A stretch of DNA of 64,000 nt from Pseudomonadota bacterium (GTDB taxonomy: Bacteria > Pseudomonadota > Alphaproteobacteria > Sphingomonadales > Sphingomonadaceae). The position numbers and the translations under genes were made by a program. Shown here piece after piece: positions 1 to 8,172 of this stretch; position 1 is the stretch's first letter; the number at the start of each line of letters is the position of its first letter. The stretch is taken from assembly GCA_029779535.1 (NCBI GenBank), contig JAKPAG010000124.1, positions 62,001-126,000 on the forward strand, given 5' to 3'. The notes beneath the pieces were generated by a model, which saw only the letters and a list, made by a program, of their open reading frames with translations, was not told the origin of the DNA and searched no databases.

Positions 1-763
1 GCAGGTCGAGGCTGGTCGAATCCTTGGGGTCGAACCCGGCCATTGCTTCCAGCATGATCGCACAGTCGCGCACGTCGCGGGCCATCGGCCCGGCTTGGTC
101 GAGCGAGCTGGCAAAGGCAACGATGCCCCAGCGGCTGCACCGCCCATAGGTCGGCTTGATCCCGGAAATGCCGGTAAAGGCGGCGGGCTGGCGGATCGAG
201 CCGCCCGTATCGGTCCCGGTCGCCGCCGGGCAGAGCCGCGCGGACACGGCCGCCGAGCTGCCGCCCGAGCTGCCGCCCGGGGCCAGCGGCGCGTTGCCAC
301 CGTCATTGCGCCGCCACGGCGAAATCACGTTGCCGAAATAGCTCGTCTCGTTCGACGAACCCATCGCGAACTGATCAAGGTTGAGCTTGCCCAGCATGCC
401 GGCGCCGGCATCCCACAGCTTCTGGCCGACGGTGCTTTCGTATTCGGGCTTGAACCCTTCTAGGATGTGGCTGGCCGCGGTGGTCTGCACGCCCTTGGTG
501 GCGAACAGGTCCTTCATCCCGATCGGCACGCCGCCCATCTTGCCCAGCGGCTGGCCGGCAGCGCGGCGCGCGTCGGTGGCGCGGGCCGCCTCAAGCGCCA
601 TTTCGGGCGTGGTCACGATGAACGCGTTGAGCGCATCCTGCGCGGCGGCAACGTTGGCGTTGAACGCCTCGGCCACTTCAACGGCGGTGAAATCGCCCTT
701 TGCCACGCCATCGCGGATCGCGGCAATCCCCAGGTCGGTCAGCGAGTCAGACGAATTTGGCAT
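1..763 (-). CDS. gatA: Asp-tRNA(Asn)/Glu-tRNA(Gln) amidotransferase subunit A (partial)
   Basis: Catalytic subunit of GatCAB, which amidates Glu-tRNA(Gln) and/or Asp-tRNA(Asn) in the cytoplasm using glutamine-derived ammonia. About 254 N-terminal residues lie in the window and the rest runs off the left edge, which is why the ORF track misses it. The amidase-signature Ser-cisSer-Lys triad is visible: Lys in PIGMKDLF (about residue 84), the [11 protein letters not shown] loop (about 165-172) and the nucleophile region [12 protein letters not shown] (about 183-192). Its ATG overlaps the gatC stop by one base (TAATG), so translation is probably coupled and the two subunits are made together. The product is secure from the motifs and the gatC neighbour. 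Confidence 0.97.
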   Translation of the reverse strand, partial: MPNSSDSLTDLGIAAIRDGVAKGDFTAVEVAEAFNANVAAAQDALNAFIVTTPEMALEAARATDARRAAGQPLGKMGGVPIGMKDLFATKGVQTTAASHILEGFKPEYESTVGQKLWDAGAGMLGKLNLDQFAMGSSNETSYFGNVISPWRRNDGGNAPLAPGGSSGGSSAAVSARLCPAATGTDTGGSIRQPAAFTGISGIKPTYGRCSRWGIVAFASSLDQAGPMARDVRDCAIMLEAMAGFDPKDSTSLDL

Positions 764-1065
764 TATTCGATCACCTTGGGCACGCCGAAGAAGCCGTGTT
801 CGGCCGCCGGGGCATTGGCCAGCACCGCATCGCGCCGCCCGCCGCCGGTCAGCGGATCGGCGTCGATCACGTCATCGCGCAGGCGCAGCTTGTTCTCGAT
901 CACCGCGGTCATCGGCTCGATCCCGGTCACGTCCACTTCGCCGAGCTGTTCCACCCAGGCGAGAATGCCGTTGAGTTCGGGGACCATCGCTTCAAGTTCA
1001 GCCTCGCTCACCTTGATGCGGGCCAGCGAAGCGATCTTGGCCACGGTTGCGGTATCGACCGACAT
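763..1065 (-). CDS. gatC: Asp-tRNA(Asn)/Glu-tRNA(Gln) amidotransferase subunit C
   Basis: Small subunit that wraps around GatA and stabilises the GatCAB amidotransferase. At 100 residues it has the usual family length, and it carries the typical N-terminal start of the family ([17 protein letters not shown]) and the mid-region [16 protein letters not shown]. It is the first gene of a gatC-gatA operon read leftwards, with its stop overlapping the gatA start. GatB is not in the window and may follow gatA beyond the left edge. The ATG start is supported by the conserved N-terminus. Confidence 0.96.
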   Translation of the reverse strand: MSVDTATVAKIASLARIKVSEAELEAMVPELNGILAWVEQLGEVDVTGIEPMTAVIENKLRLRDDVIDADPLTGGGRRDAVLANAPAAEHGFFGVPKVIE

Positions 1066-1146
1066 GGCGTTCCTTTGCGTTACGGGTTCGGCCCCGCGCT
1101 AGCACCGGCCAGCGCAAGCTTCAACATCTGGCGCCGAAGCGGTGCC

Positions 1147-1710
1147 TCAGCGCGGCGGGCCGGCGGGCAGGACGCCTTCGGGCAGCGGCGGTTCGCCGGG
1201 CGCGGCGCCCTGGCCACCCTTGCCGCCCTGCTGCTGCATCTGCTGCAACTGCTGCATCATGCGCTGCTGCGCCTCGATCTCGGCGCGGCTCTTGAAATCG
1301 ATCAGTTCGATTTCGAAGGTCAGATCGGAATTGGGCGGAATGTCGCCCGCGGCTTTGTCGCCATAGCCCAGCGAGGCCGGGATGAAGACCTTGTACTTGC
1401 CGCCGCGCTGCATCTGTTCAAGCGCCTTGGTGAAGCCGGGGATCACCCCTTCGACCGGGAATGCGGCCTGTTCCTGCTGGTCGAACACCTTGCCGTTGGC
1501 CAGCGTGCCCTTGTACTTGATCAGCACCACGTCGGCCACGGTCGGCGAAGCGCCGGCACCGGCCTTGACCACTTCGACCGCCACGCTGGCGGGCTTGGTC
1601 GCATAGGCGAGGCCGCCGGCGGCGAGCGCGGCGGCGGCGATGCCGATCCACAGCTTGGCAAGGGCGCCCTTGGCGATGGGCTGCAGGGGAACGCGGGTAA
1701 TTTCGGTCAT
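1147..1710 (-). CDS. FKBP-type peptidyl-prolyl cis-trans isomerase, membrane-anchored
   Basis: Proline isomerase/folding helper of the FKBP family, 187 residues. A short cytoplasmic N-terminus is followed by a hydrophobic segment (about 20-38, LWIGIAAAALAAGGLAY) that is a signal anchor or uncleaved signal, so the enzyme should face the periplasm. The FKBP domain spans about 60-150 with the hallmark strings GKVFDQQ, GVIPGFTKALEQM and IPPNSDLTFEIELI. The C-terminal 35 residues are rich in Gln, Met and Gly (MQQLQQMQQQGGKGGQG) and look disordered. It lies downstream of rpsU in the same orientation, but an intrinsic terminator sits between them. The domain call is strong; client proteins are unknown. 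Confidence 0.93.
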   Translation of the reverse strand: MTEITRVPLQPIAKGALAKLWIGIAAAALAAGGLAYATKPASVAVEVVKAGAGASPTVADVVLIKYKGTLANGKVFDQQEQAAFPVEGVIPGFTKALEQMQRGGKYKVFIPASLGYGDKAAGDIPPNSDLTFEIELIDFKSRAEIEAQQRMMQQLQQMQQQGGKGGQGAAPGEPPLPEGVLPAGPPR

Positions 1711-1742
1711 GCTGGCCTTCCTTGGCGCGCCGGATGCGAAAA

Positions 1743-1764
1743 GGGCGCGGATTCGTCCGCGCCC
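1743..1764 (-). terminator. Intrinsic terminator after rpsU
   Basis: A perfect 9-bp stem (GGGCGCGGA/TCCGCGCCC) with a 4-base loop is followed, on the minus strand, by TTTT. It lies between the rpsU stop and the FKBP gene, so it should end the rpsU transcript. The U-tract is short but the stem is very GC-rich. Confidence 0.75.
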
Positions 1765-1838
1765 TCATGGCTTATCACGCTTTGGCGTTCAAGCATTCCG
1801 GTGAGGCGAAAACACGCTTTCCGCCTTATCGGCCTGCC

Positions 1839-2045
1839 TTACTTGACGCCGTCGCGTTCCATGCGCTTGCGCTCCATCTTGCGGGCGCGGCGCACGGCAG
1901 CAGCCTTTTCGCGGGCGCGCTTTTCCGACGGCTTTTCGTAGTGACGACGCAGCTTCATCTCGCGGTACACGCCCTCGCGCTGCAGCTTCTTCTTGAGCGC
2001 ACGCAGGGCCTGTTCGACATTGTTGTCGCGGACGAGAATTTGCAT
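1839..2045 (-). CDS. rpsU: 30S ribosomal protein S21
   Basis: Small, very basic ribosomal protein of the 30S subunit, involved in initiation on the ribosome platform. The 68-residue product starts [20 protein letters not shown], which is the conserved S21 N-terminus; the ORF track extends 21 residues further upstream, but that extension has no family similarity, so the internal ATG at 2045 is used. The C-terminus is a long Lys/Arg helix ([11 protein letters not shown]). The gene appears monocistronic, bounded by its own terminator and a divergent intergenic region. Confidence 0.96.
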   Translation of the reverse strand: MQILVRDNNVEQALRALKKKLQREGVYREMKLRRHYEKPSEKRAREKAAAVRRARKMERKRMERDGVK

Positions 2046-2350
2046 AAACCGACACACCTCACATACAAAAAGGCCAGAACCCCGCGTTATGCCTGTGCGG
2101 GGGAGCACCCTTTAGATCAGCAACAGAAAGACGGGCCGAATCCACTCGGATCGGCGCGAACCGGCGGGCGGCTAGCAGAGAGTCGGCACCATGGCAAGCC
2201 GGGATGTTCCGGAGGCGGGGGCACTTTTGCCCCGCAGCCCCCTCCGATGTTGCACGAAAGCAGCACCGGATCGGAAGCGACAATGCTTCTTTCGAAGCGC
2301 CTTCGCGGGGTATCCTGCGACAAGCCGCAATCCCTTGGGAGAGATTGCCG
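2046..2350. other. Divergent intergenic region, rpsU / small hypothetical gene
   Basis: The only gene-free stretch of about 300 bases in the window. It must hold the rpsU promoter on the minus strand and one for the plus-strand gene at 2351, although no unambiguous -35/-10 pair is visible. It contains a long imperfect hairpin (2210-2246): an outer CGGAGG/CCTCCG pair encloses CGGGGGCA-CTTT-TGCCCCG with one bulged G. A further CCCCGC/GCGGGG pair lies close to rpsU in its untranslated leader. No ORF with coding character was seen. Confidence 0.5.
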
Positions 2351-2713
2351 ATGCATAACAGTCGCAACCGCCGCGCCGCGTCAGTCCACCACGGACCCCG
2401 GCCATCCGGACGCCCCATCGCCGCGCCGCCGGTCATTGCCCTGCCGCAGTTGACCGAAGCACTGCGCCCCCTTCCGCAGCGCAGCACCCTTGCGTCTAGC
2501 CGTCCGGCTGGACTGGCCGCCCAGATCGCCTGGTGGCTGCAAGGCCGCGCCCACGCCTTGTCACGATTGCTGGCGTCCCTGTCCAGAGCAGATCGCCCGC
2601 CCCCCGGGCATCAGGCGGAACTGGACCGGCTGCGCCAGGAAAACACACACCTGCGCGCCCAGCTTGAAGCCCTGCTGGCATTGCGCCCGCAATCGGCAAT
2701 GCCTGACACCTGA
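2351..2713 (+). CDS. Hypothetical protein with short C-terminal coiled coil
   Basis: I do not recognise this 120-residue protein. The ORF track starts earlier, but the ATG at 2351 follows a good ribosome-binding site (GGGAGAG about 7 bases upstream), and the upstream residues have no recognisable character. The sequence is basic and proline-rich at the N-terminus, has a short hydrophobic patch (AAQIAWWLQG, mid-protein) and ends with a leucine-zipper-like heptad stretch (LDRLRQENTHLRAQLEALLAL). It could be a small regulatory or cell-division-type accessory protein, but that is speculation. It precedes the symporter by 138 bases. Confidence 0.5.
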   Translation: MHNSRNRRAASVHHGPRPSGRPIAAPPVIALPQLTEALRPLPQRSTLASSRPAGLAAQIAWWLQGRAHALSRLLASLSRADRPPPGHQAELDRLRQENTHLRAQLEALLALRPQSAMPDT

Positions 2714-2851
2714 CCCCCGGCAGGCGGCGGCACCGGCCCGTCCCCCCGCACCGCACCCGCCCGTGCCGCCGCCCTTCTTGACTGCCAGCGCCAATTGCCA
2801 CCCGCGGCGATCTGTGGTCAGTGCCCTGCCGGAAGGGGGCGCAACCAGCCG

Positions 2852-4387
2852 ATGCATACCAGTTTCACCGCGGCCGACTGGGCCGTGCTGGGTCTTTACA
2901 TTGCCTTGCTGGCGCTGGCCGGCTGGCTATCGACCAAGCGCGGCCTGGCCAGCCGTGACGATTATTTCCTCGCCGGGCACCATGCGCCAACCTGGCTGGT
3001 CGCGGTTTCAGTGCTGTCCACGGTGCAATCGGCGGCGACGTTCCTGGGCGCGCCGGATTCGAGCTATCGCGGCAACTTCACTTACCTGTCGGGGGTGATC
3101 GGCGCGCTGCTGGCCGCCTGGATCGTCGCTCAGGTGCTGATCCCGCGCTTCTACGCACTGGGGGTGACGACCGTTTACGAGCTGCTCGAAACCCGCTTCG
3201 ATGCCCGCGCGCGGCGGGCGGCGGCGCTCATGTACCTGGTGGGGCGCATCCTCGCCAGCGGGGCGCGGCTGTACCTTGCAGCCATCGCCGTCTCGATGAT
3301 CCTGTTCCTCGATGTCTCTGCCCCGCACATCGCCATGGCCGCTTTCGTGCTGCTGCTGTTCGGGCTGGTGTTCACCTTCATGGGCGGGCTGCAATCGATC
3401 ATCTGGAGCGACCTGGTGCAGGTCGTGCTTTATGTCGGGGCGGCGCTGGTGGTGGCGGTTTATCTCTGGCAGCTGATCCCGCTCGATTTGGCGCAGGCGG
3501 TCGATGCGCTGCGCCATGCCCCCGGCGGCGACAAGCTGACCGTGATCGACTGGACGCCCAGCCTGTCCGCCCCGTTCGGGATCTTCGCGGTGCTGACCGG
3601 GGTGACGCTGCTCAACGTCGGCTCGTCGGGGCTGGATCAGGACATCACCCAGCGCCTGATTGCCTGCCGCGATGCGAAGCAGGGCAATGCCGCGCTTTAC
3701 CTCGCCAACTGGGTCAGCCTGCCGGTGATCGCGCTGTTCCTGCTGATCGGCGCGCTGCTTCATCTCTATTACGCGGGCGGGCATGGCCCGGCAGGGACCT
3801 TCCAGGGCGAAAAGGTCACCGTGTTCATGCACTTCATTCTGACCGAACTGCCCCCCGGCCTGCGCGGACTGGTGACGGTGGGGGTGATCGCGGCGGCTGC
3901 AATCAATTCCGGGCTGATCAGCATGGCCTCGGTCCTGGTCAACGACCTTTACCGCCCGTGGAGCGAGGCGCGCGGCAGCCACGGTGAGGCGCACTACGTC
4001 CGCGCCGGGCGGGTCGCCTCGGTGCTGCTGGGGCTGGCGCTGTTCGGCATGGCGATTCTGTCCTACTACTGGCAGCACTATTCCGATGCCTCGCTGCTGG
4101 AATTCGTGCTGGGGGTGATGGCCTTCGCCTATTCCGGGCTGATCGGCGTTTACGGCGTGGCGCTGTTCACCGCGCGCGGCAGCTCGGCCAGCGCGATTGC
4201 CGCCTTTGCCGCCGGGTTCCTGGCCGTGCTGGCGTTCCAACCCTATGTCATCGACATTGTCGGCCTGCCCGCCGCCCTCCGGGGCATCGCCTTCCCGTGG
4301 CAGCTGGTGGCGGGCACCATGGTCGCCGCTCTGGTTTGCGCCGCTGCGCCGGGCAAGGGAGTGGCGCGCGGCGCAACAAGCGGCTAA
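2852..4387 (+). CDS. Sodium:solute symporter family protein
   Basis: Polytopic inner-membrane secondary transporter of the SSS family, 511 residues with about 13 predicted membrane segments. Diagnostic pieces are the N-terminal helix followed by RDDYFLAGHHAPTWLVAVS, the GGLQSIIWSDLVQ segment, and SSGLDQDITQRLIACRDAKQ in the middle. It uses the sodium gradient, but the substrate cannot be told from sequence. The start at 2852 is preceded by GGAAGGGGG; the ORF-track start is 19 codons upstream and is less likely. It lies 10 bases before crcB and so heads, or is cotranscribed with, the overlapping operon that follows. Confidence 0.88.
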   Translation: MHTSFTAADWAVLGLYIALLALAGWLSTKRGLASRDDYFLAGHHAPTWLVAVSVLSTVQSAATFLGAPDSSYRGNFTYLSGVIGALLAAWIVAQVLIPRFYALGVTTVYELLETRFDARARRAAALMYLVGRILASGARLYLAAIAVSMILFLDVSAPHIAMAAFVLLLFGLVFTFMGGLQSIIWSDLVQVVLYVGAALVVAVYLWQLIPLDLAQAVDALRHAPGGDKLTVIDWTPSLSAPFGIFAVLTGVTLLNVGSSGLDQDITQRLIACRDAKQGNAALYLANWVSLPVIALFLLIGALLHLYYAGGHGPAGTFQGEKVTVFMHFILTELPPGLRGLVTVGVIAAAAINSGLISMASVLVNDLYRPWSEARGSHGEAHYVRAGRVASVLLGLALFGMAILSYYWQHYSDASLLEFVLGVMAFAYSGLIGVYGVALFTARGSSASAIAAFAAGFLAVLAFQPYVIDIVGLPAALRGIAFPWQLVAGTMVAALVCAAAPGKGVARGATSG

Positions 4388-4397
4388 GGCGCGGGCA

Positions 4398-4808
4398 ATG
4401 ACCAATCCGCCAAACTTCATGGCCAGCTCGCTCTACGTCGCTCTTGGCGGCGGGATCGGGGCGTGGCTGCGCTACATCGTCGGCCGGGCATGGACCCTGG
4501 CGATCGGCCCGGTCGCGGCCAGCGCATTTCCCTGGGCAACGCTGAGCGTGAACCTGATCGGCAGCTTCGCCATGGGGCTGCTGGCCGGCTGGCTGGCGCG
4601 GTTCGGCGCGCATGGCGAAGGCTGGCGGCTGCTGCTGGGCGTCGGCGTGCTGGGCGGCTTCACCACTTTTTCCGCCTTCAGCCTGGAACTGGCCAGCATG
4701 GCGCAGCGCGGCGCGCTGGGCATGGCGGCGGGCTATGCGCTGGTTTCGCTGGTGGGCGGCGTAGCCGGGCTGTTTGCCGGCCTGGCAATGATGCGGGTGG
4801 CGGCATGA
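4398..4808 (+). CDS. crcB: Fluoride efflux transporter CrcB/Fluc
   Basis: Small dual-topology fluoride channel that protects the cytoplasm from F-. The 136-residue product has four membrane segments and family hallmarks: GGGIGAWLRYIVGR near the N-terminus, NLIGSFAMGLL, and GVLGGFTTFSAFSLE with the phenylalanine-box/polar-track residues. The start at 4398 is chosen because the ORF-track extension has no family character; ATG 4419 is an alternative. No fluoride riboswitch is visible upstream, since the gene sits inside an operon 10 bases after the symporter. Its stop overlaps the next start (ATGA). Confidence 0.93.
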   Translation: MTNPPNFMASSLYVALGGGIGAWLRYIVGRAWTLAIGPVAASAFPWATLSVNLIGSFAMGLLAGWLARFGAHGEGWRLLLGVGVLGGFTTFSAFSLELASMAQRGALGMAAGYALVSLVGGVAGLFAGLAMMRVAA

Positions 4809-6007
4809 GCGAGAACGTTCGCCAGTTCACCGTGGGCGCCGACGATGATGGCGTGCGCCTCGACCGCTGGTTCAAGCGCCACTTGCCGCAGGTCGGCTTT
4901 GCCACGGTCAGTCGCTGGGCGCGCACCGGGCAGATCCGCGTCGATGGCAAGCGCGCCGACGTGGCCGACCGGCTGGCCAAGGGCCAGGTTGTGCGCGTGC
5001 CCCCCGGCGGCGATGCCCCGGACCGCAAGGCCCGCGCCCGCAAGCCGCTGACCGAGGCGCAGATCGCTTTGGCCGAAAGCATGGTGATCACCCAGGATCC
5101 CGCCGCGATCGTCCTGAACAAGCCGCCGGGCCTGGCAACGCAGGGCGGCAGCGGAACCTACGAACATGTCGACGGACTGCTCGACGCCTTCGCGCCTGAT
5201 GGCCCTCGCCCGAGGCTGGTCCACCGACTCGACAAGGACACTTCCGGCGTGCTGCTGATCGCGCGCACTCCGGGCAGCGCGGCATACTTTTCCCGGCACT
5301 TCTCCGGGCGTTCGGCGCGCAAGATCTATTGGGCGCTCATCGTCGGCGTCCCCTCGATCGAGGACGGGTTGATCGACCTGCCGCTGGGCAAGCAGCCAGG
5401 CAGCGGCGGCGAGAAGATGATGGTCGACCAGAGCGAGCACGGGCAGACCGCCCGCACCCGCTACCGCGTGCTCGACCGCGCCGGCAACCGCTGTGCCTGG
5501 GTCGAACTGCAACCGCTGACCGGGCGCACCCACCAGCTGCGCGTGCACATGGCGGCGATCGGCCATCCGATCGTCGGCGACGGCAAGTATGGCGGCCCCG
5601 ATGCCTTCCTGTCGGGCAGCATCAGCCGCAAGATGCACCTGCATGCGCGCCGCCTGATCATCGACCATCCGGACGGCTCCCCGCTCGACGTGGTGGCCGA
5701 GTTGCCCGAGCATTTCGCCGCCAGCATGGCGCAGCTCGGCTTTGACGAGGAACTGGGCGCGGAACTGCCCGATCCGCCCAAGCTGGATGCGCGCACCGCC
5801 GCGAAGCAGGCAGCCAAGGCCCATGCCAAGCAGCTGCGCAAGGAACACCGGGGCGAACGCCGCAGCCGGGGCAAGTCGGACCTGCCCAAGGCCCCGGGCA
5901 AGCCGCCCGCCAAGAAGCGCGGCCCGACCAAGGGCAAGGGCTCGCCCGTGCCCGCTGCTAAGCGGCCGCCCGCCAAGCGTCCATCCGGCAAGCCGAAACC
6001 GCGCTGA
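4805..6007 (+). CDS. RluA-family pseudouridine synthase (RluC/RluD-like)
   Basis: rRNA-modifying enzyme that isomerises uridine in large-subunit RNA. An N-terminal S4 RNA-binding domain (about 15-75, GVRLDRWFKRHLPQ) is followed by the catalytic domain with the RluA motif LVHRLDKDTSGVLLIAR (catalytic Asp near residue 144) and GRTHQLRVHMAAIGHPIVGD. Of the 400 residues, the last ~80 form a low-complexity Lys/Arg/Pro/Ala tail (KKRGPTKGKGSPVPAAKRPP), which is not typical of RluC or RluD and may add nonspecific RNA affinity. The start overlaps crcB by 4 bases. The exact target uridines are not inferable. Confidence 0.92.
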   Translation: MSENVRQFTVGADDDGVRLDRWFKRHLPQVGFATVSRWARTGQIRVDGKRADVADRLAKGQVVRVPPGGDAPDRKARARKPLTEAQIALAESMVITQDPAAIVLNKPPGLATQGGSGTYEHVDGLLDAFAPDGPRPRLVHRLDKDTSGVLLIARTPGSAAYFSRHFSGRSARKIYWALIVGVPSIEDGLIDLPLGKQPGSGGEKMMVDQSEHGQTARTRYRVLDRAGNRCAWVELQPLTGRTHQLRVHMAAIGHPIVGDGKYGGPDAFLSGSISRKMHLHARRLIIDHPDGSPLDVVAELPEHFAASMAQLGFDEELGAELPDPPKLDARTAAKQAAKAHAKQLRKEHRGERRSRGKSDLPKAPGKPPAKKRGPTKGKGSPVPAAKRPPAKRPSGKPKPR

Positions 6008-6624
6008 TGCATCCCAGCCAGTCCTTCCGCTTTTCCGGCACCGAGGGTGAGCGGCGCGAGCTGCTGGAAACGATGCTGGACGAGATCGGCTTCGGCATGA
6101 TCTTTGCCCAGACACCGGACGGCCCGCGCGTGGCGCACACGCCGCTGATCTCCACCGGTGACGGCGCCTTGCAGTTTCACCTGTCGCGCGGCAACGCCAT
6201 GGCCAAGTATCTTGACGGGATGACCGTGCTGGCCGTGATCAATGGCCCGGACGGCTATGTCAGCCCGCGCTGGTATGCCGATCCGCAGCAGGTGCCGACC
6301 TGGAACTACGTCGCGCTTGAACTCGAAGGGCGGGTGCGGCGGCTGGGCAGCGAAGCGCTGACCGCCTTGCTCGAGGACCTGTCCACTCGCCACGAAGCGC
6401 GGATCGAGGAAGGCGAGCCCTGGACGCTGGACAAGCTGCCGCCGGAAAAGCTGCGCGCCATGCTGGCGGGGATCGTCGGCTTCGAACTGGAAGTGCAGGT
6501 CTGGCGCGAAACGCTCAAGCTCAGCCAGAACAAGCCGGCCGAGGAACGCGCCCGACTGGCCGATGGGCTGGAAAGCGAAGGCAGCCCGGCGATCGCGTCG
6601 ATCATGCGGAGCCTGGCGCCATGA
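6007..6624 (+). CDS. PaiB-like FMN-binding protein
   Basis: A 205-residue member of the PaiB family, a split-barrel flavin-binding fold described as FMN-binding negative transcriptional regulators in Bacillus. Recognised by GYVSPRWYADPQQVPTWNYV, the later KLSQNKP segment and overall length. Family members bind FMN, but the physiological role outside Bacillus is poorly known, so the regulator label should not be taken literally. The start codon overlaps the stop of the pseudouridine synthase gene by one base (TGATG). Confidence 0.85.
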   Translation: MHPSQSFRFSGTEGERRELLETMLDEIGFGMIFAQTPDGPRVAHTPLISTGDGALQFHLSRGNAMAKYLDGMTVLAVINGPDGYVSPRWYADPQQVPTWNYVALELEGRVRRLGSEALTALLEDLSTRHEARIEEGEPWTLDKLPPEKLRAMLAGIVGFELEVQVWRETLKLSQNKPAEERARLADGLESEGSPAIASIMRSLAP

Positions 6625-7274
6625 CCGTGCGGCTGGCTGTGTTCGATTGCGACGGCACCTTGGTCGACGGCCAAGCGGGGGTGTGCCACGCGATGGAGCA
6701 GGCCTTTGTCGAAACCGGCCTGCCCGCGCCCGACCGGCACCAGGTGCGCCGGATCGTCGGGCTGAGCCTGCCGCAAGCGATCCGCCTGCTCGCCCCTGAG
6801 GCGGACGAGGAACTGCGCACCGAGATCGACCGGCAATACCGCGCGATCTTCCGCGCCGCACGCGAGGCCGGACAACTGGTCGAGCCGCTCTATGACGGCA
6901 TCCGCGAGTTGCTCGATGCCCTGCTGGCCGATGGCTGGACGCTGGGCGTAGCCACCGGCAAGAGCGACCGGGGGCTGGAACACTGCCTGGCGAGCCACGG
7001 CCTCTCGCGCCATTTCCTGACCCTGCAGACCGCCGACCGTCACCCGTCCAAGCCGCATCCGTCAATGCTCGACGCGGCGCTGGCCGATGCTCTGGCCGCG
7101 CCCGACCAGGCCGTGATGATCGGCGATACCCAGTACGACATGGCCATGGCGGTCAATGCCGGGGTGCGCGCGCTGGGGGTGGACTGGGGCTATCACACCA
7201 CTGCCGAACTGCACGATGCCGGGGCCCAGGCCGTGGCCACCAGCCCCGCACACCTGTTGGAGCTGCTGGCATGA
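6621..7274 (+). CDS. HAD-family hydrolase, phosphoglycolate phosphatase-like
   Basis: Haloacid-dehalogenase-superfamily phosphatase, 217 residues. Motif I is FDCDGTLVDG (nucleophile Asp near residue 9), the lysine region is PSKPHPSMLDAAL, and motif IV is MIGDTQYDMAMA. The cap between about residues 15 and 90 is the small helical type of phosphoglycolate and related phosphatases. Substrate is unknown; Gph-like or nucleotide-phosphate activity is possible. It overlaps its upstream neighbour and the next gene by 4 bases each. Confidence 0.88.
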   Translation: MTVRLAVFDCDGTLVDGQAGVCHAMEQAFVETGLPAPDRHQVRRIVGLSLPQAIRLLAPEADEELRTEIDRQYRAIFRAAREAGQLVEPLYDGIRELLDALLADGWTLGVATGKSDRGLEHCLASHGLSRHFLTLQTADRHPSKPHPSMLDAALADALAAPDQAVMIGDTQYDMAMAVNAGVRALGVDWGYHTTAELHDAGAQAVATSPAHLLELLA

Positions 7275-7480
7275 ATGACGATCTCGCGCGCACCCGGTTC
7301 CTGTTCCTCAACCTGATCCGCCTGGGCGCGCTGGCGCTGGTGCTGTTCGGCGTGACCATCGCTTCGGGCAAGATGGGCTGGCCGGAATGGATCGGCCTGG
7401 TCCTGGCCCTGGCCGGGGCGGCCGAATTCTTCTTTCTCCCCTGGATGCTGGCAAAACGCTGGAAAAGCACAGATCAATGA
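7271..7480 (+). CDS. Small two-helix membrane protein
   Basis: A 69-residue protein of unknown function. It has two hydrophobic helices (about 14-30 and 39-58) joined by a short loop containing GKMGWPEW, with a positively charged C-terminal end (AKRWKST). Overlaps on both sides (ATGA upstream and downstream) argue that it is a real, translationally coupled member of the operon rather than a chance ORF. Its fixed place directly before the ATP12 gene hints at an assembly or membrane role, but nothing in the sequence shows it. Confidence 0.8.
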   Translation: MNDDLARTRFLFLNLIRLGALALVLFGVTIASGKMGWPEWIGLVLALAGAAEFFFLPWMLAKRWKSTDQ

Positions 7481-8172
7481 AGCGGTTCTACAAGGAAGTT
7501 GCCGTCACCCCTGAGGCTGGCGGCTGGCGGGTTACCCTGGATGGACGCGGCATCCGCACCGCGCGCGGGGCGGCGCAGCTGGTGCCGACCCAGCCCCTGG
7601 CCGAAGCGATGGCGCAGGAATGGGCCGAACAGGGTGAAACGATCGATCCGGCGCGCTTCATGCTGCGCGACATGGCCGATTATGCCATCGACGTGGTTGC
7701 CGCAGAGCGCGGCGACGTGATCGCCACGCTGCTGGGCTACGCCGAAACCGACACGCTGTGCTACCGCGCCGAAGCCGGGGAACCCTTGCTAGAGCGGCAA
7801 GAGGCGGTGTGGGAACCGCTGCTGACCGCCGCCGAGGCCCGCTGGGACGTGCATTTCGAACGGATCAGCGGGATCATCCACCGCCCCCAGCCCGCCGCCA
7901 CGATCAAGCGGCTGGAAGCCGTGCTGCAAGCGCAAGGCCTCTTTGCCCTGGCCGCGCTCAACACGCTGACCACGCTTGCAGCCTCGCTGGTGATCGGCCT
8001 TGCGGCGCTGGCGGCTGATGCCGATGCCGAAGCGCTGTGGGACGCCGCCGAACTGGAAGGCGACTGGCAGGCCGACCTGTGGGGCAAGGACGCCGAGTCG
8101 GAAGACCGCCGGGCGCGCCGCCTCGCCGCCTTTGCCAGCGCGATGCGATTTGCCGCGCTGGCGCGGGGCTAG
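7477..8172 (+). CDS. ATP12-family F1-ATPase assembly chaperone
   Basis: Chaperone that binds the F1 alpha subunit and helps build the F1 sector; found in mitochondria and Alphaproteobacteria. The 231-residue product has the family N-terminus (MKRFYKEVAVT...GWRVTLDGR.IRT) and the ETDTLCYRAEAGEPLLERQEAVWEP and LNTLTTLAASLVIGLA regions. The start at 7477 overlaps the preceding small gene by 4 bases; the ORF-track start 90 bases earlier is a frame extension through that gene. Its TAG stop shares the bases CTAG with the stop of the opposing lipoprotein gene. Confidence 0.93.
   Translation: MKRFYKEVAVTPEAGGWRVTLDGRGIRTARGAAQLVPTQPLAEAMAQEWAEQGETIDPARFMLRDMADYAIDVVAAERGDVIATLLGYAETDTLCYRAEAGEPLLERQEAVWEPLLTAAEARWDVHFERISGIIHRPQPAATIKRLEAVLQAQGLFALAALNTLTTLAASLVIGLAALAADADAEALWDAAELEGDWQADLWGKDAESEDRRARRLAAFASAMRFAALARG

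Noticed and set aside
4388-4397. Fluoride riboswitch for crcB
   Set aside because: Only 10 bases separate crcB from the symporter stop, leaving no room for the aptamer.
3008-4420. 470-residue minus ORF opposite the symporter
   Set aside because: Shadow frame; the sense frame has clear membrane helices and SSS motifs.
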